A stretch of 64,000 bases of DNA. Origin: Saccharina japonica (taxonomy: Eukaryota; Sar; Phaeophyceae; Laminariales; Laminariaceae). The position numbers and the translations under genes are program-made. The DNA lies in the NCBI GenBank assembly GCA_008828725.1, contig MEHQ01000456.1, positions 172,265 to 236,264 of the forward strand, written 5' to 3'. Below, in pieces: positions 47,712-60,140 of this stretch (position 1 is the first letter of the stretch; every line of letters starts with the position of its first letter). The notes under the pieces were generated by a model that made no database searches, was not told the origin of the DNA, and saw only the letters and a list, made by a program, of their open reading frames with translations.

Positions 47712-50092
47712 TGCTTCGCTTCCTCCGCGAGTGATGCAGTGCGCGTGAAGCGAGGACTTTCAAATCACGACAGCTCAAAAATTCAATCGGCCGCTGTTGC
47801 GAGCTATTTATACTGCTGCTACCGACCCCTTCAACTGGTATCGACCGATCGAGAGAATCACGGCTGGCGTTTCTTATTACTAATAAACTAAGAAACACGT
47901 CAGCTGTGACTTGAGAACTATCGACTGGTCGGGAGCATCACAGAACTGTCGAGTGGTCGGTAGAATAACAGCTGACGTGTTTCTTAGTTTATTTTTCTGC
48001 AAAATTTAAATCGTGGAAAAAAAATGTATGGCGTGCGTCGACGTCGAATGCACCAGCTACTGACAAGATGCGCGGCGTCGGTGTTGACCACGTAAAGCTA
48101 AGTCGAGGACGCGGCCCCTCGTTGCTTTTGTGTCACTGGAGGTGTCCGCATTGCCTCGTAACCGAACACGGAAGGGACACCGGGATTGTTTTTGCACGAA
48201 AAAAAAAACGAGAAAAAGCAGCACCCACGTTCAACACTATTAAATACTACGAATATGTACGTAGAAAATACTACGAATATGTACGTAGAAGTCTCCAGGC
48301 AGAGGATCAGACTCGTCTTGTGGGTCGATGTCGGGGTGATACAACAACTACGTGTTGCAACTACAAGACGGGTGAAGAACCGACAAGCACATGAGGTCTA
48401 CACCAAGACAGCGTCGGGTGCCAGTAATCGTGTCACAGCTGCTTGGCGCTGCTGTAAAGTTCCAGCTTCTTAGCGCAAGGAGCATGGAACAAAAGCACAG
48501 CAGTAGTACCGGCGCTCATAAAAAAAAGAACTCACAAGAAATCCATCCTGAACAATTGCAAAATTAAGAAAGCTCTCGGCCTACGTAGTCCGTGGGTGAG
48601 CTTTAGGCAAGTGACTCCGTCCTGTTGCTGGTCTGGGCCCGAGGGACCATTTATTGGGCACAACTAGGAAAAACTTCTTCTCGGGGACGAAAATAAGAAA
48701 GCACAACGTAAGAAAGTGCGCTTTCGCACGCACCCAGAATAAGAACGTCAGCCTGACCCCGATTTCAGGTTTCTTGTGAGAGCGCCGGTATCGCTGACTG
48801 TACCACTGTACCACTGGTACAGCGAGAGACATAAAATTCCCAACGGAAAGGAAACAACAACCAGGCCGGCTTCCATCTGGGCGCTCGACAGGCTCCATGC
48901 GTGTGCTGCTGTGGCAGCAGGTGGGAGGCTTGCGTCGAAAAACGTATGCCCGGCTTAGCGTCGACCTCGAATACACAAGCTGCTGAAAAAATGCACAGTG
49001 TGGGTGTTGACCACGCCAAAGCGCGAGGACGCCGCCTCTCGTTGCTTTTGTGTCACCGGAGGTGTCTACATTGCCTCGTAAAATCGGACACGGAAGGGAC
49101 GCCAAGATGATGTTGGTTGTCGCGCAAAAATGAAGGGTACAAAAAAAGCATCCCCTGTTACACTACGCGCAGTGAAACACAGGAGGGTGTGGACCGAAGA
49201 GCCGGTTCGTCTTGTGGGTGGGTGTAGAGGCGTAACAACCGAAAACTGTGAATTCGCTACAGCCCAGGAAAAAGAAGAGGGCGCAATGTCTATACATCCG
49301 CACAGGCGACGCAAGGCGAGCACCAGATGTTGGTGCACTGCTTATTTCCCGGTGTGTCCTGTTTTCAACTCCGCAGTGCAAAGTGAAAGGAAAATAATGG
49401 CATGCAGTTCACGGTATAAAGTTGAAAGGCGGGAGGAAAATATTGTTTTTGCTGGTGCCACGAACCAACCCCAATACTTCGTACAATGTTATCCTGGGAC
49501 AACGTGCGCCCTTCCCATAATGCACGACTTGACACGTAAAATTGTATGCATACCGCGAAACAACGTATACATCATGCGAAACCTTCGATACAAAAAAAAA
49601 CACCAGACCAAAACAACAGATGCCCCCCGGCCGCCCCCAACCCCTATACTCTATCTTGCACACCAGGAATATAAACGTAACGTGTACGTATTCGCCGCAA
49701 GCAACCTCTGGATCGCATCACCTCCTTCTATCTATTGGGAGTCGTGACATCCCTCAAAATCGCAAGGAACGGCGATTCAAAGTCTCGATCCAAAAATCGC
49801 AAAGCTGACTCTACTACATGAAGCGTGCCAGACTAAAAGAAAAAAGGTACACACAGTTGGTTGGCATGTTGGACAACTAGCAAGAAGACGAAATACAATC
49901 TTGTGCTCCTCTCGAGCCGCGAAACCAGTGTCATACTTGCCCTTGATTTGGGTCAGGGGCGTGAAGGCCGGCAAGCTGAGATCATGGAGGTCTCCAGTTT
50001 TCCCTTCGGGGAACTACTCCTTCCTGTGGGTTGTGTGATGGAATTCATAACTTCCACTCGACTCGGCGTGGAGAAACGTTCTGTAACTGGCG
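47712..50092. repeat. Intergenic region with a diverged 365-bp direct duplication
   Basis: 48035-48400 and 48955-49320 share, in order, GGTGTTGACCACG, CTCGTTGCTTTTGTGTCAC, GGAGGTGTC.(A/G)CATTGCCTCGTAA and TTCGTCTTGTGGGT. No gene is recognised. It presumably holds the nuclease promoter, but I cannot point to one. Confidence 0.6.
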
Positions 50093-53000
50093 CTATCCCA
50101 AGAAAGTGTAGTAGGGGTAGGAATGGGGGGGCGGGAGGGGGTTCATCGCTGTCTGCGCTCGCGGCGGAACCGGTGGAATGCCGGTGTTGTTCCAATGACC
50201 AGTCGACGGGGGGGCAGCACCCATTTGGCCGATCATTTGGTGCTGCTGCTGGAAGGCGGGAGGCTGCTGGCTCTGCGGACGTTGCGGCTGCTGGCCCTGC
50301 GGCTGTTGCGGCCACTGGCTCTGCTGCTGTTGCGGCAGCTGGCACTGCTGGGGTTGCTGCTGCTGGCCCTGCTGGGATTGCTGCTGCGGGCCTTGCTGGG
50401 GTAGCTGCTGAGGCTGCTGCTGATGATCTCGGTCCAGCTGCTGCTGCCTCTTGAGCTTAGCAAACTCTTCTTGGATCTGCTCCATCAGTTGCGCCGTGTT
50501 CGGGTCGATGCTCGAGAGAGGTTTCGTAGACCTGGTTGAATTTTATGGGACGCCAGAAACAAACCATTTCAGAATACCAATGCTATTAACTTCTGGATAC
50601 GCGTCGACTACAGCGGATTAGAGCCGCAATATTATGGCGAAATATATAGGATTACGGCAAATTATAGGATTGCGTAGGGCGACCCTCGGTTACTTGTACG
50701 TTCGGTTGCACGCAAGTAATAGCGCCCCTCAGGTTTTATCTGTTTCCACCGAGAAATAATCCACAACCAAGCTCGACTATGCATCCGCATCAAAGGGGTT
50801 TGTACTTCGAAAGGGCCAACCCTGGCCAACCAAACAAGTGCGCTCAATAAATCTTTCACAAACTACCGCCGGTAGATGGTACAGATAAATTAAGCCCGTT
50901 GGATTCAGGTGCATGAATAGCATTAATGAGCCGAACATGACAAGTTTTAACGCCTCTCCGCCTCTTCACAGGTACTAGATACAGGCTGGTTCAGGCATAT
51001 CACCCAACATTTCGTCAGTCACGAATGCCGCGTGCAATATGTAGCAACTCCAATGTCACATATTTGGTATTATACTGACCGCCATGAACAGTGGAAGAGG
51101 GAGACATCGCCAGTTTTTTGTTCAAGGACCTAGAACTGACACTACCGCCGAAAATGTGGCCCGACCAATCACAGGCCTTCAAAGATGTCAACAATAGTCA
51201 GGCGTTTCCGTGGGAAAACCTCCCCCCCCCCCCCCCATTTGTTTATTCTGAACGATCCGCTTCCAGGTGGTCCAAGGCATGTTTGTACGAAGTTTCACGC
51301 GAATATTCGAAGATCTGACTGCGTATGATCATATTAAGTCATATGTACCGCCCAGATTCGATCATATACTGAAACTAAGTAATTACGAGGCAACGCCTAT
51401 TTTTACACTTTTTCTGCGCGAAAGTCCAATTGTCCACGCCGTTTCTTTGGGGATTGACCCTGAAATTTGTCACATATGTTTTATGCGCCCTGCCTGAGCC
51501 TTTTACGAATTGTTTTTTTTTTCCGCCGGACATTTTGGATCTCTCAAGACCCAAATTTCCCAAAAAAAATACACAACTAACAATATCTGAGAGAAAAAAA
51601 TCCGTTTTAAAGGCTCGGGTAGGGCGCATACAACACATGTGGCAAATTTCAGGATCTATCTCCAAAAAACGGCGTGGACCTCGCTCGGCCACTGAATACA
51701 TTTCGGGCGTTATGCTTCGGGCGTTATGCTTGAACCAGCCTGTATCACTTCGGGGCTTTCGATATTCGAGTGCGTGCAATATTCATGGCCGTCTTCGCCT
51801 AAAATACGGATAGTAGAGTACGGGTCGCAAGATGCGCACGGCCCGGGAGGTGTTTCCTGGACTGTATACGTGCTACCGACACATAGCAGTCTTGACAACA
51901 GTTCGGGGTCTGCTCGGCGGGTGCAATGATTCGTCTTTGCCGAATATAATGTAGGTAGGTACAGTGAACAATATACGGGTCAGCACGCACGCCCCTCGCA
52001 GAGTCATCTAATGGTGGTAAATCAGATTGCCGGCTCGTGGACTAACAAAAAAAAAGGTAGGTTGTCCAAGATTAAAGACAATAGAGGTGCTTCTGAATAT
52101 TTGGGCCAAAGCCGGAGTGGGTCGTATTTCCTTGTCATTGCCATGAAGGTGAGTAATTTCGTTCGCGTTGAGGAGGGGTAGGGCATCAGTGGGGAGGGGA
52201 GGGCGAGTGGGAGGGGTCTGCTCGATATTCTTGCACGGCCATAGTAGTATGACCATAAGACCCTCGCATCCCTACAATGCCGGGAAGTAGCGTGTTGGGT
52301 TTGCACCGACCGGACAGAGGGGAGAGGGGGGCTTTGATGACATCAGCATTATCCCACCGGGCGCCCTGCCCCAATACCGCTCTAATCGGACCTGAAAAGG
52401 ACACCTTAACCCATTCAGAACTGAAAAACTTACCCCACACTAATTCCAAGTAGTTTTGTCCCCAAATCGTGGGACCAGTTCTTAAGGGGTTAAATACCTA
52501 CCTGCTGCTTTGAGACATTTTGTCTACCACGTTACGCAAGTCTGCCTGGGATACCAAAATTACGCTCACGTTGCGCTCGGTGGCGTGCATCCAGGCTTCC
52601 TTCTCCTCTTGGGCTCTGGCGGGGGGGTGGGTGGCTCCGCTGGGGATTCAGGAGAAGAAACTTCGACCTCCGGGGAGGAGGGGGAAGAGGGGAGGTTGTG
52701 GGCGAGACGCCTACTCTTCTGTGTGGCCGACGGTGTCGAGGGCGCGGAGGCGTAAGGGAAGCGCTTGCGCTTGTCCTTTCCTGCGCAGCTATCGGCACTG
52801 GGTTTCGCGGCACTGCAAGCACGCGAACGAAAACGCAATAGATACAGCACGACCAAGACAGCAGCACATAATAGACAAACGTTAATATTGGAAATTAGGA
52901 CATGTGAGGCAACAACGCGTCACCAGTTCCAAATCAATACACCATTTTGAAAAAACAATGCGGTGTCGAGGGCCGTTCTAATTCACTTCTCCTTCATGTG

Positions 53001-56000
53001 CGTAAAATGCGCCTGCACAAAACAACGGACAACGAAGCGGACTCACCACGTATCAGCTATTACGCGCAGTTCCTGTTGCAAATGGTCCCAGGATTGGCCC
53101 AGTACGCCGAAGTTATCGTCAACAACCTTAGTCAGGTCGGACATGCCTCCGGCGACAAGTTGGATCTGTTTCTGAAGAATATCGTTTTCAGCGGTCGATC
53201 TTTGGCCGATGACTTGCACGGAGCGCTGTAGACCACTGTCGAGGTTGTTGTTAAGCTGGTAGAAACGCGGGTCCACTTTGGCAGAGAGGGTGTTCGAAAA
53301 TGTGTCGCTGATGACCCCGGTCAGTTTTTCTTGTGTCGTGCCCGACAACAAAGCCTCCTTCGCAAGTTCAGCATTCGAGAAGGAGGTAGGAAAAGGATTT
53401 AAATAACATTTAGATGATGACGTCACACGTTTTTCAAAATGGGCGCTCTGTGTTGGTAGCTTCTCACGTTGCACACATCATTGGCGCACAGCTAACGGAG
53501 GACATATTATGCAAGTTTCCGTGACCAGATCTCCCCGCGAGTGGACTACACAAACACGTATGCGGAGAATACTGTCTTCTACTTTGCGATGTGTGCATAG
53601 TGCAAGGTTTGGACAGTAAAACAACTTGCGTCACGAAAACGGACGACAGTCTATTAATAGCCATCGTACACAACACAAATATATTGTGCGAGTTGGATAA
53701 CACGGAGAGGCCTGATAACTACAGTTGTATGTGGCAGCAAACCAAATGGAGAGAGACGCTTCGTTACCTCCTCGCCCGGCTTGTCCGCCGAGGCAGACTT
53801 CGTTGCCTTCTTCCCCCTGCCCTTTCGCCCTCCCCCCTTGGCCTCCTTTGTCGGGTCCGCACTTGCTTCTGCGTCCGCAGACCCCCCCTTGAGCTCGTCC
53901 GTCGCGAGGCGCATGGCCCCGGTAGAGGTGTCCATTACCTTTCCCGCATTGTCTGCCTTAAGTTTAAACTCCTGGAGGTCAAAAGGGAGTTCGAAAATAA
54001 TAAATCCGTTACTTCCCAGAAGCGACATTAATCGACGATACACGTGGACGTCGTGTGTTAATTAGTTCGTGCCCCTTTCTAGACTCAAGCAAATCGACGG
54101 GGATAAGTTAGTCGGAGCTCCGGTGAAAATGTACTTTGGGCCTCGAAGGGTGTTACAACAATACTCATCACTTAACCTGCGACATAACCCCACATGGATT
54201 ATGCATTGATCATCACGTAAGCCTGACCATAACGTACAATCGTGTGTTTTTGGAGTTGCCACCTGTACTTCCTAAGTGTGTGCCCGCAAAAACAAAACGT
54301 ATGGCTCAGTTAGAGTGTTAACGTAAAACCCACCTTGGTCACTTTGTCGAGCTGGGGCTGCAGCGATTTCTGCAAGATGTCGTGGACAGTCGCGGAGTTC
54401 TCTTCGATGGCCTTTTGGAGGGCACCCTTGTGCACAGGCAACTTGTCGTTGGCGTCCGAGACAGCTCCCTCGAAAAGATTGCTCTTTACGACTAGCGACA
54501 ACGCCTTCGAAAAGGCGTTGCCCTTGAAGTATGCTTGTATGGCGTCGTTAACGGCCGCCGTGACGATGGTGTGTGCCGTTGCGACTTCAATTTGAACCTT
54601 GCTGGCCTCGTTGGCTCGGCGAATCCGAGCAGACTCTCGTTGCGGGGCCAAATCCTTCGTGCTTTTCGGGGACTTCTTCGAGGTCGACATCGCAGGCTCG
54701 TTAGCTTGCGATGGAACTCCAGATACACCGGTCAAATCTGGTGTTCACAGTTAGAGAGCATGGGGGCCAATGTGTATAAGTGAATGCGGACACTTAACCG
54801 TTGTCCACGACTGTAGCTCGGGGTTTACACCCTAGGATGACGCCGGCGCAAATAAGGATATTCATGTAAACTGTCCATGTGTGTGGACGCCTTTAAAATT
54901 CGATCACGCAGGTACACTACCAACGAACTCTTAACAACATCAACGTGGATGCAATCAACACTTCGTTGTCGTGCGATAATATTGCTGCGTTTGGTTCAAA
55001 TAGAGTAGGGCGTAGATATAATCCGAACACTCAACGCCCCTTTTACGACGAGCGCGATATTGTTTTTCGTGCCCAGTTGCGTAACTCACCCTGGATATCG
55101 ACGGGGGCGGCGGAAGGGCAAGGTCGAGCGGCAGCTTGGGCGCCACCAACGCCTGTGAGCGTAGGCCAAAAGAAACCAGCAGCGCAAAGACGAGGCCCGG
55201 AATATTGTATTAGTTAAACACGTCTAGAACTTCTCGTTGTGTCTTGGACATATCTGGGTCACACCGGGTTCAAGATGGCAAACAAAGGGACTCGCCCCGA
55301 GGTGGTTGTGTTTCGTAGATTGATGTGTTTTCAGGTTGTTTGTGGCGCGGACTGGGACGGAGATGTTGACGGGCCAGTTTCTATTCGGGGTTTGAGAAGC
55401 TATCGATTTCCGGGTACAATCATGGAACTCTCCCAGAACTCATGGGTGTTCCGGGTTAGTGCATGAACGCGGTAGAACCAAAATCTGCCCCCACGGCTTA
55501 AAATTAAAAAAAGGAATGCTCGTAACCGTTGCTAGAGCGTTTACACGAGCGTGGTACTACGCATGCGAGTGGCGTAACGCTCCTAATAAGAGCTCTGGGG
55601 ACGGTTATGAAAATCGTGCTAAACTCACAACGATTTCTGGATTGCGGGTGATACACGGACAAAGACTTCGGAACTTGTTGAGTGCGTGCTCTACAGGATT
55701 AGGTCCATGACAAGTACAGGTGTCAAAGTTGTCGATTATTGGTGGAACTACTATAAACATCGTGCCATACCGTACATACTTCGAGTGAACTCGTGTGTAC
55801 GACTGGAGATACAGTAGTGGCAAAATGTTGCGCGGGCGCTCATTTGGGAGATATGTATGTGGTAAATGCCTTAGTACTAGCAATAGTGACTACAATAAAA
55901 TAGGAGGGTTACTTTTCACCGAACTATCTATTTTTAGGGTTGTTTTAAACTATTTTGGGGAATCTTTTGAAATGCGGGCGACGAACGTTTGTGGGCTTTT

Positions 56001-57096
56001 GAAGTTTAATGCTGTAACCTTTCGACGTTTAACTCTGCCCACAGGCGAAGCAGGTCTACGAACACGAGGAAACACACCCATACCCCCTGCTGTCCCCTGC
56101 CCGGCCGCACCTCAACTTCCGGCCCTTGGTGCGGCGGCCGCAGAAAGATATGTCCGTCTGTAATACTGTTGTAGGGCGTAACGTGTACTTGGTATATACC
56201 GTTTGTCACGACTCGTTTACCCGCGCGAAGTCAAATGTATATCGTGCATCCGGGCGTTGTACGTACACCTTGCATAGTGCGATAATAAACATAGAAGCCG
56301 TGCCGACGACATTCTTCTGTACAACTCACTCTCGGTGGGATCCTCGGGAGACACAGAAGGCGTCGCCCCGACGTCCTCTGCGTTTGCACCGACCTTCCCT
56401 TTTGCTGTACCTGTCAACACCAATAATTGCAGGGAGCGCCGTGCCACGTACATGTTTGTATGAGATCCTGAAAAAATGTAGCGCTGTATGATAAGTATAT
56501 AGGGTGAAGACGTACACCGCGTCCGCGCGCAAGGGTGGTGTGCATACAACGTCTTGGGTTGTGTGCGTGTTCCTTCGCCTGGACGCAATCGGTTTGGATA
56601 CGAACGGGAGCGTTAAATTTGAACTTTTTACTTCGTACCACACAGCCGTGTCCCGTTTTCGCTCTGCACTCTAAAACAAAGCCAGTCGAAAACATGAAGA
56701 GGCTTGTCATCTGTTTCCACCTTCGTGTAGCGCCACGTCCTCTTTGCAAGCTTGGCAGGTTAGCTGCAGACATACAACGTGGCACGAGCGACCGCAACAT
56801 GCCATCGATGCAGACATGTCCGCCAGGCCTCTAGAACACTGGGACCCGGCGGCGCAGTTGTAGCCCGCGGCCGGTGTGTCGGACGAAGGCAGCGAGCATG
56901 CGGGTGAAGGATGTCCCGCTTCGTTCCGGCAATACCCACCCTGTCCGCAAACAAAACCATCTGGAGGATGATCTGGTATGCCTGTTAAGGCCTGGAAACA
57001 AAAATTATGGATCGGTGTCCTGCAGATCTTGCAGACGTGGCTCGATATGGGCATGCCCGGGTTCCTGCACCCCCCGGCGATCCTGCACGGAGGCAT
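50093..57096 (-). CDS. 706-aa Cys/His-rich, coiled, Q-rich transposon protein; eight exons
   Basis: The - strand exons are 57096-56721, 56410-56330, 55152-55090, 54737-54334, 53971-53768, 53357-53047, 52812-52570 and 50531-50093. Each has GT-AG ends, the phases are compatible, and the total of 2121 nt is exactly 707 codons. Residues 1-125 are zinc-finger-like: CRIAGGC, CKICRTPIHNFC, CGQGGYC, CAAGSQC, CGRSCHVVCLQLTCQAC. The middle (about residues 170-430) is charged and predicted helical by eye. A Lys/Arg cluster (GRKGRGKKATK) and PKRRRKPG are possible nuclear signals. The last about 110 residues are Gln/Pro-rich. I recognise no family. Its ATG lies 41 bp inside the right TIR, mirroring the transposase at the left. 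Intron 7 holds a family B MITE. A DNA-binding or scaffold role in transposition is inference from position only. Confidence 0.7.
50978..51746. mobile_element. MITE family B, copy 3, in an intron of the large element
   Basis: Ends GATACAGGCTGGTTCAGGC and its near-perfect inverse at 51726-51746. The interior matches 11971-12729, including the inner inverted pair. It has a poly-C run at 51223-51235. It carries the best-preserved TIRs of the three copies. Confidence 0.8.
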
Positions 57097-57137
57097 AGCT
57101 GGTGTCTTGTGCTACGGAGTGGTCGAATGGGGGCGTG

Positions 57138-58083
57138 GTACTGCTGACCGCGGGTTGCCTCTCGTGGTGTGCAACTTGGTGGTGCTTTTTTTTTGCGACC
57201 TTTTTTTAAAAAATATAGAAGGTTTTCCACGATGCTGGATCTGGATGTTTTGCTGAAGGGGGTTTTGATGCCAACACCATCCGTCGGGTTCGTTTATTTG
57301 CTGCTTGTGTCGGAAGCTTGCCAGGAGACATCTAACCCTGTAGTGCTTGAGAGCCTCTTCAACGGCTACGCACGCTGACAACACACAGGTGTGTGCCCCT
57401 GGAGAGTTTGTGGGCTATGCTGCGCGGTTGTGTGTTGATGGCCGCAGCTTATCGTGATGGGAGATGGTCTGCAAGCTCCACCTTCCTGTGTGTTTCTACG
57501 TAGCGTGGGCGTCTCAAACAAGTAAAATACTCTCCTCTCCGTTCCGTCCGCCGGTGTGCTCGTGTTGTGGAGGTAGGCAGTCTCAGACGGATCACGCCAG
57601 CCCCGAAGGTCCCACGCACTGTTGGTGTAGAGTGTGACCTCCGGCCCAACGACGTTGCTGTTTCCGCGCGCCCTGTGGCGCTGGGTTCGACGTGTACGTA
57701 ATCGATACTGCTACAGCAGCTGTACACTATTATCATGCGTTTCCAGCCCTAGCACGCGATACAGCAGCAAGTCAGGTTCCAACGAAACGCGAGGATGGCA
57801 GCTGTAGGGTGGTGGCGGCGAGTTCGCGGCTGTGGCCTGGCGAGAGTGCAGGTAGTGACTTTCTGAAGGTCTGGACCACTTGAAACACACAGTGCTGGCC
57901 AGGAGTGTTTTTTTAGGCGAAGCAGGGGCCGTCCGAGAGAACTTTTGGTCAACTTGAAACAAAAAAAAAGAAAAAGAAAAAAAAACACGAGGAACAACCA
58001 CTTTCAACACCGGAATCCTATCAAAATCAGCCCCCCCCCCCAACGCTGTTTTTTTTTTTTAATTTCGTTATGGCAAGTGGTCT
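57138..58083. repeat. Right terminal inverted repeat
   Basis: Reverse complement of 34781-35725. I noted two clear base differences (near 57860 and 57990) plus length changes in homopolymers. It supplies the upstream region of the 706-aa gene. Confidence 0.9.
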
Positions 58084-59325
58084 ATTTTGCTACATTTCCG
58101 AGTCCGATCTATAGAAAAATATTGAAATTGAACTGCAGAATATCGATGATTTGAAATTAGCTTTATCAAATGAGGAAAATGGCCTCACAAAAAAAAGAAA
58201 AATAGGGTTTTCCACAGATATTAGGAGGCTTTTTCTGCCAGGGGGATTGGGGACATATGTCTAGACAGCTGGATTTGCCTTGACAGACAGTCTTGACAGA
58301 CAGACAGCTTGACATCTTCTTACAGAAGTACCAGCAAATCTATGGTAAATGGTACAATAAAAACGAAGATCTACGCATGCTTTCATCACGATTGTTTCTA
58401 TATACGAATATAAGATTTTAGATCAAAGATTATGTATCAAAACCAAATAAGTCGGAAACGTAAAATCCGTACTCGTAGTACGCACGATAAAAATTCCCCA
58501 TACGTACAGATAGACATCTAATGGCGACAGGTGGCTTACGCTATTATATGAATAGTAGACTCGCCTAAAGAACTCGTAGTAGTGCGTATTCAGGAGGGTT
58601 TCACGCTTCAAACTTCAGCTCAGGGGCCGCCAGGAAGCGAGGAGGAGCAGGGGGGGGGCGGGTGACAGACCCTCACCGATGGCGTGGGGATGGAGCTTGG
58701 ATGCGGCTTAGGACTTAAGAATTGAACGTCAAGAGTGCATATTGGGAAGAAGGAGGGAGCAAGGACAACAAGTGGAGTATTGTGGATAAATCTTGGCGGG
58801 AAGCAGACATAGAAGGGTGTTAGACCGATGGGTATGGTCAAAATGCGAAAATCGGATCTCATCCAACAAATGCCACCTACACAGGCCCATACCTCGCCCA
58901 AAACTGAAAACTGAACGTATTGATCTCAGGAAGAGCCAACTCTTCTTCCGAGAGGTATCCAGAACATGTTATGGCTGGTAGAGGGCTCTCGATATTCAAT
59001 TCAAGAAAACCCCGAAACAACAGGGGGGGCATTTATTTGGTATTTGCATTTGAAATCGACGAAAAGGGTCTTTTATTCGAATGCATTCATCGCACATTGT
59101 CCGATGGCAAAGAAAATAATAAATATAGTTGAGTAGACGCAGTGGAGGATAATTGGTTGGATAAAATTGGTGGTATTCGACGAATTGTGTCTGCTTTTTC
59201 ATTACGTGTTGAATAATGCCCTGCACATTGTCGGAAGGCATATACCATGGTAACAGTAGATTCACTCTATTACGTCAACTCGTGGGAACCTATATTATTA
59301 CAGTATGTTTATTTCAGACTACTCA
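58084..59325. other. Right flank of the large transposon; no gene seen
   Basis: The frame at 58620-58901 (-) is low-complexity and Pro/Ser-rich, next to a poly-G stretch at 58650-58660. 58250-58330 has CTTGACAGACAG repeats. Nothing recognisable. Confidence 0.3.
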
Positions 59326-59329
59326 AGTA

Positions 59330-59456
59330 CAGTATAGGGCACCTAATAAGGAACAGAGAGGCTGGATTTCTTATTTGAGAGAGGGTGTTTCCTACACTAA
59401 TTTCAAGATAACGACTCCATACTTTCTTATTAGCCTAGTTCTTATTAGGTGTCCTG
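59330..59456. mobile_element. Tc1/mariner-like MITE, copy 3, shortened
   Basis: GGGCACCTAATAAGGAACAG on the left and CTTATTAGGTGTCCTG on the right. Core GAGAGAGGGTG...CACTAATTTCAAG is inverted relative to 27761-27932. Confidence 0.6.
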
Positions 59457-59559
59457 TACTGTACTTAATTATTATTATCTTTGCCATCCGACAATGTGCA
59501 GCATGATCTTCAGCCTTGATCACTTAATTTATATTTTTATTATTTAATTTAATGTACGA

Positions 59560-59870
59560 GTATATACGCGCGATCGAAGTATTACACTCAGCTAGCAAAG
59601 ATGAGCTTCGACGAAATCTTCGAGCTCACAGCTGTTGTTTTTTAATTTTTTAATATATACTTTCCCGCATAATAGACACACGCTTCCTGACTTCTACAGT
59701 CTCAGATTGTGTCGCCCTCATACGGGACGTACATCCTGCATGAGGACATATACAACCCGTAAGTACGCGCGATCAAAGTATTACACTCAGCTAGCAAATA
59801 TGAGTTTCGACGAAATACTCGATCTCACAGCTGTGTTTTTTTCATATTTTTAATATACATAAAAACTGCA
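59560..59870 (+). repeat. Dispersed repeat family D, two tandem pieces
   Basis: GTATTACACTCAGCTAGCAAA followed by GATGAGCTTCGACGAAATC occurs at 59578 and again, slightly changed, at 59778, about 200 bp apart. The segment between them matches 29400-29565 inverted. Confidence 0.6.
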
Positions 59871-59875
59871 TTGTT

Positions 59876-60140
59876 ATGCACTAAGCAGAGCAGACATTCA
59901 CTGCCATGTTCGTCGTACTGGGTACGACAGGCACACTCATACATATTATTCATAGCATTTATGTCTTGAAAAAGGGAAAACTGGATACTGTAGAAGCTAA
60001 GGAACACACATCGAACCAAAACATAACAATACAAATCTACGCGCGAGCGTCATACCCCGCCGCAGAGGGTGTGATGTGGTAGACAAGACGAGAAACAAAA
60101 CGAACAAACAAAGGAATGAATGGATACCACGACATATACT
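59876..60140 (+). repeat. Dispersed repeat family C, longest copy
   Basis: AGCAGAGCAGACATTCACTG, GTACTGGGTACGACAGGCA and the end GATACCACGACATATA match fragments at 6975-7090 and 11250-11435. It abuts the 5' end of family L. Confidence 0.4.

Larger units (their letters stand above)
34781..58083. mobile_element. 23.3-kb ISL2EU-like DNA transposon with 945-bp TIRs
   Basis: The left TIR (34781-35725) and right TIR (57138-58083) are reverse complements. By eye they differ only at a few positions and in homopolymer lengths. The termini read AGACCACTTGCCATAACG. AT directly flanks both ends (34779-34780 and 58084-58085), consistent with a 2-bp target duplication. Inside are a THAP-HTH-DDE transposase (+), and on the - strand a 706-aa Cys-rich/Q-rich protein, a FEN1/EXO1-type nuclease and a SAP-SWIM protein. 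Transposase class plus SAP-SWIM partner place it with ISL2EU (IS5-like, PIF/Harbinger-related) elements. MITEs at 36495, 46336 and 50978 lie in introns or gene gaps. High TIR identity implies recent mobility, or conversion between the TIRs. Confidence 0.85.

Noticed and set aside
56000..56209. Extra exon of the 706-aa gene (frame with GHIFLRPPHQG)
   Set aside because: Including it breaks the reading phase. Splicing 56330 directly to 55152 closes the frame exactly.
56985..57230. Protein start MENLLYFLKK within the right TIR
   Set aside because: This frame crosses the TIR boundary out of frame with the Cys-rich exon. In the left TIR the same frame merely lies upstream of the transposase ATG.
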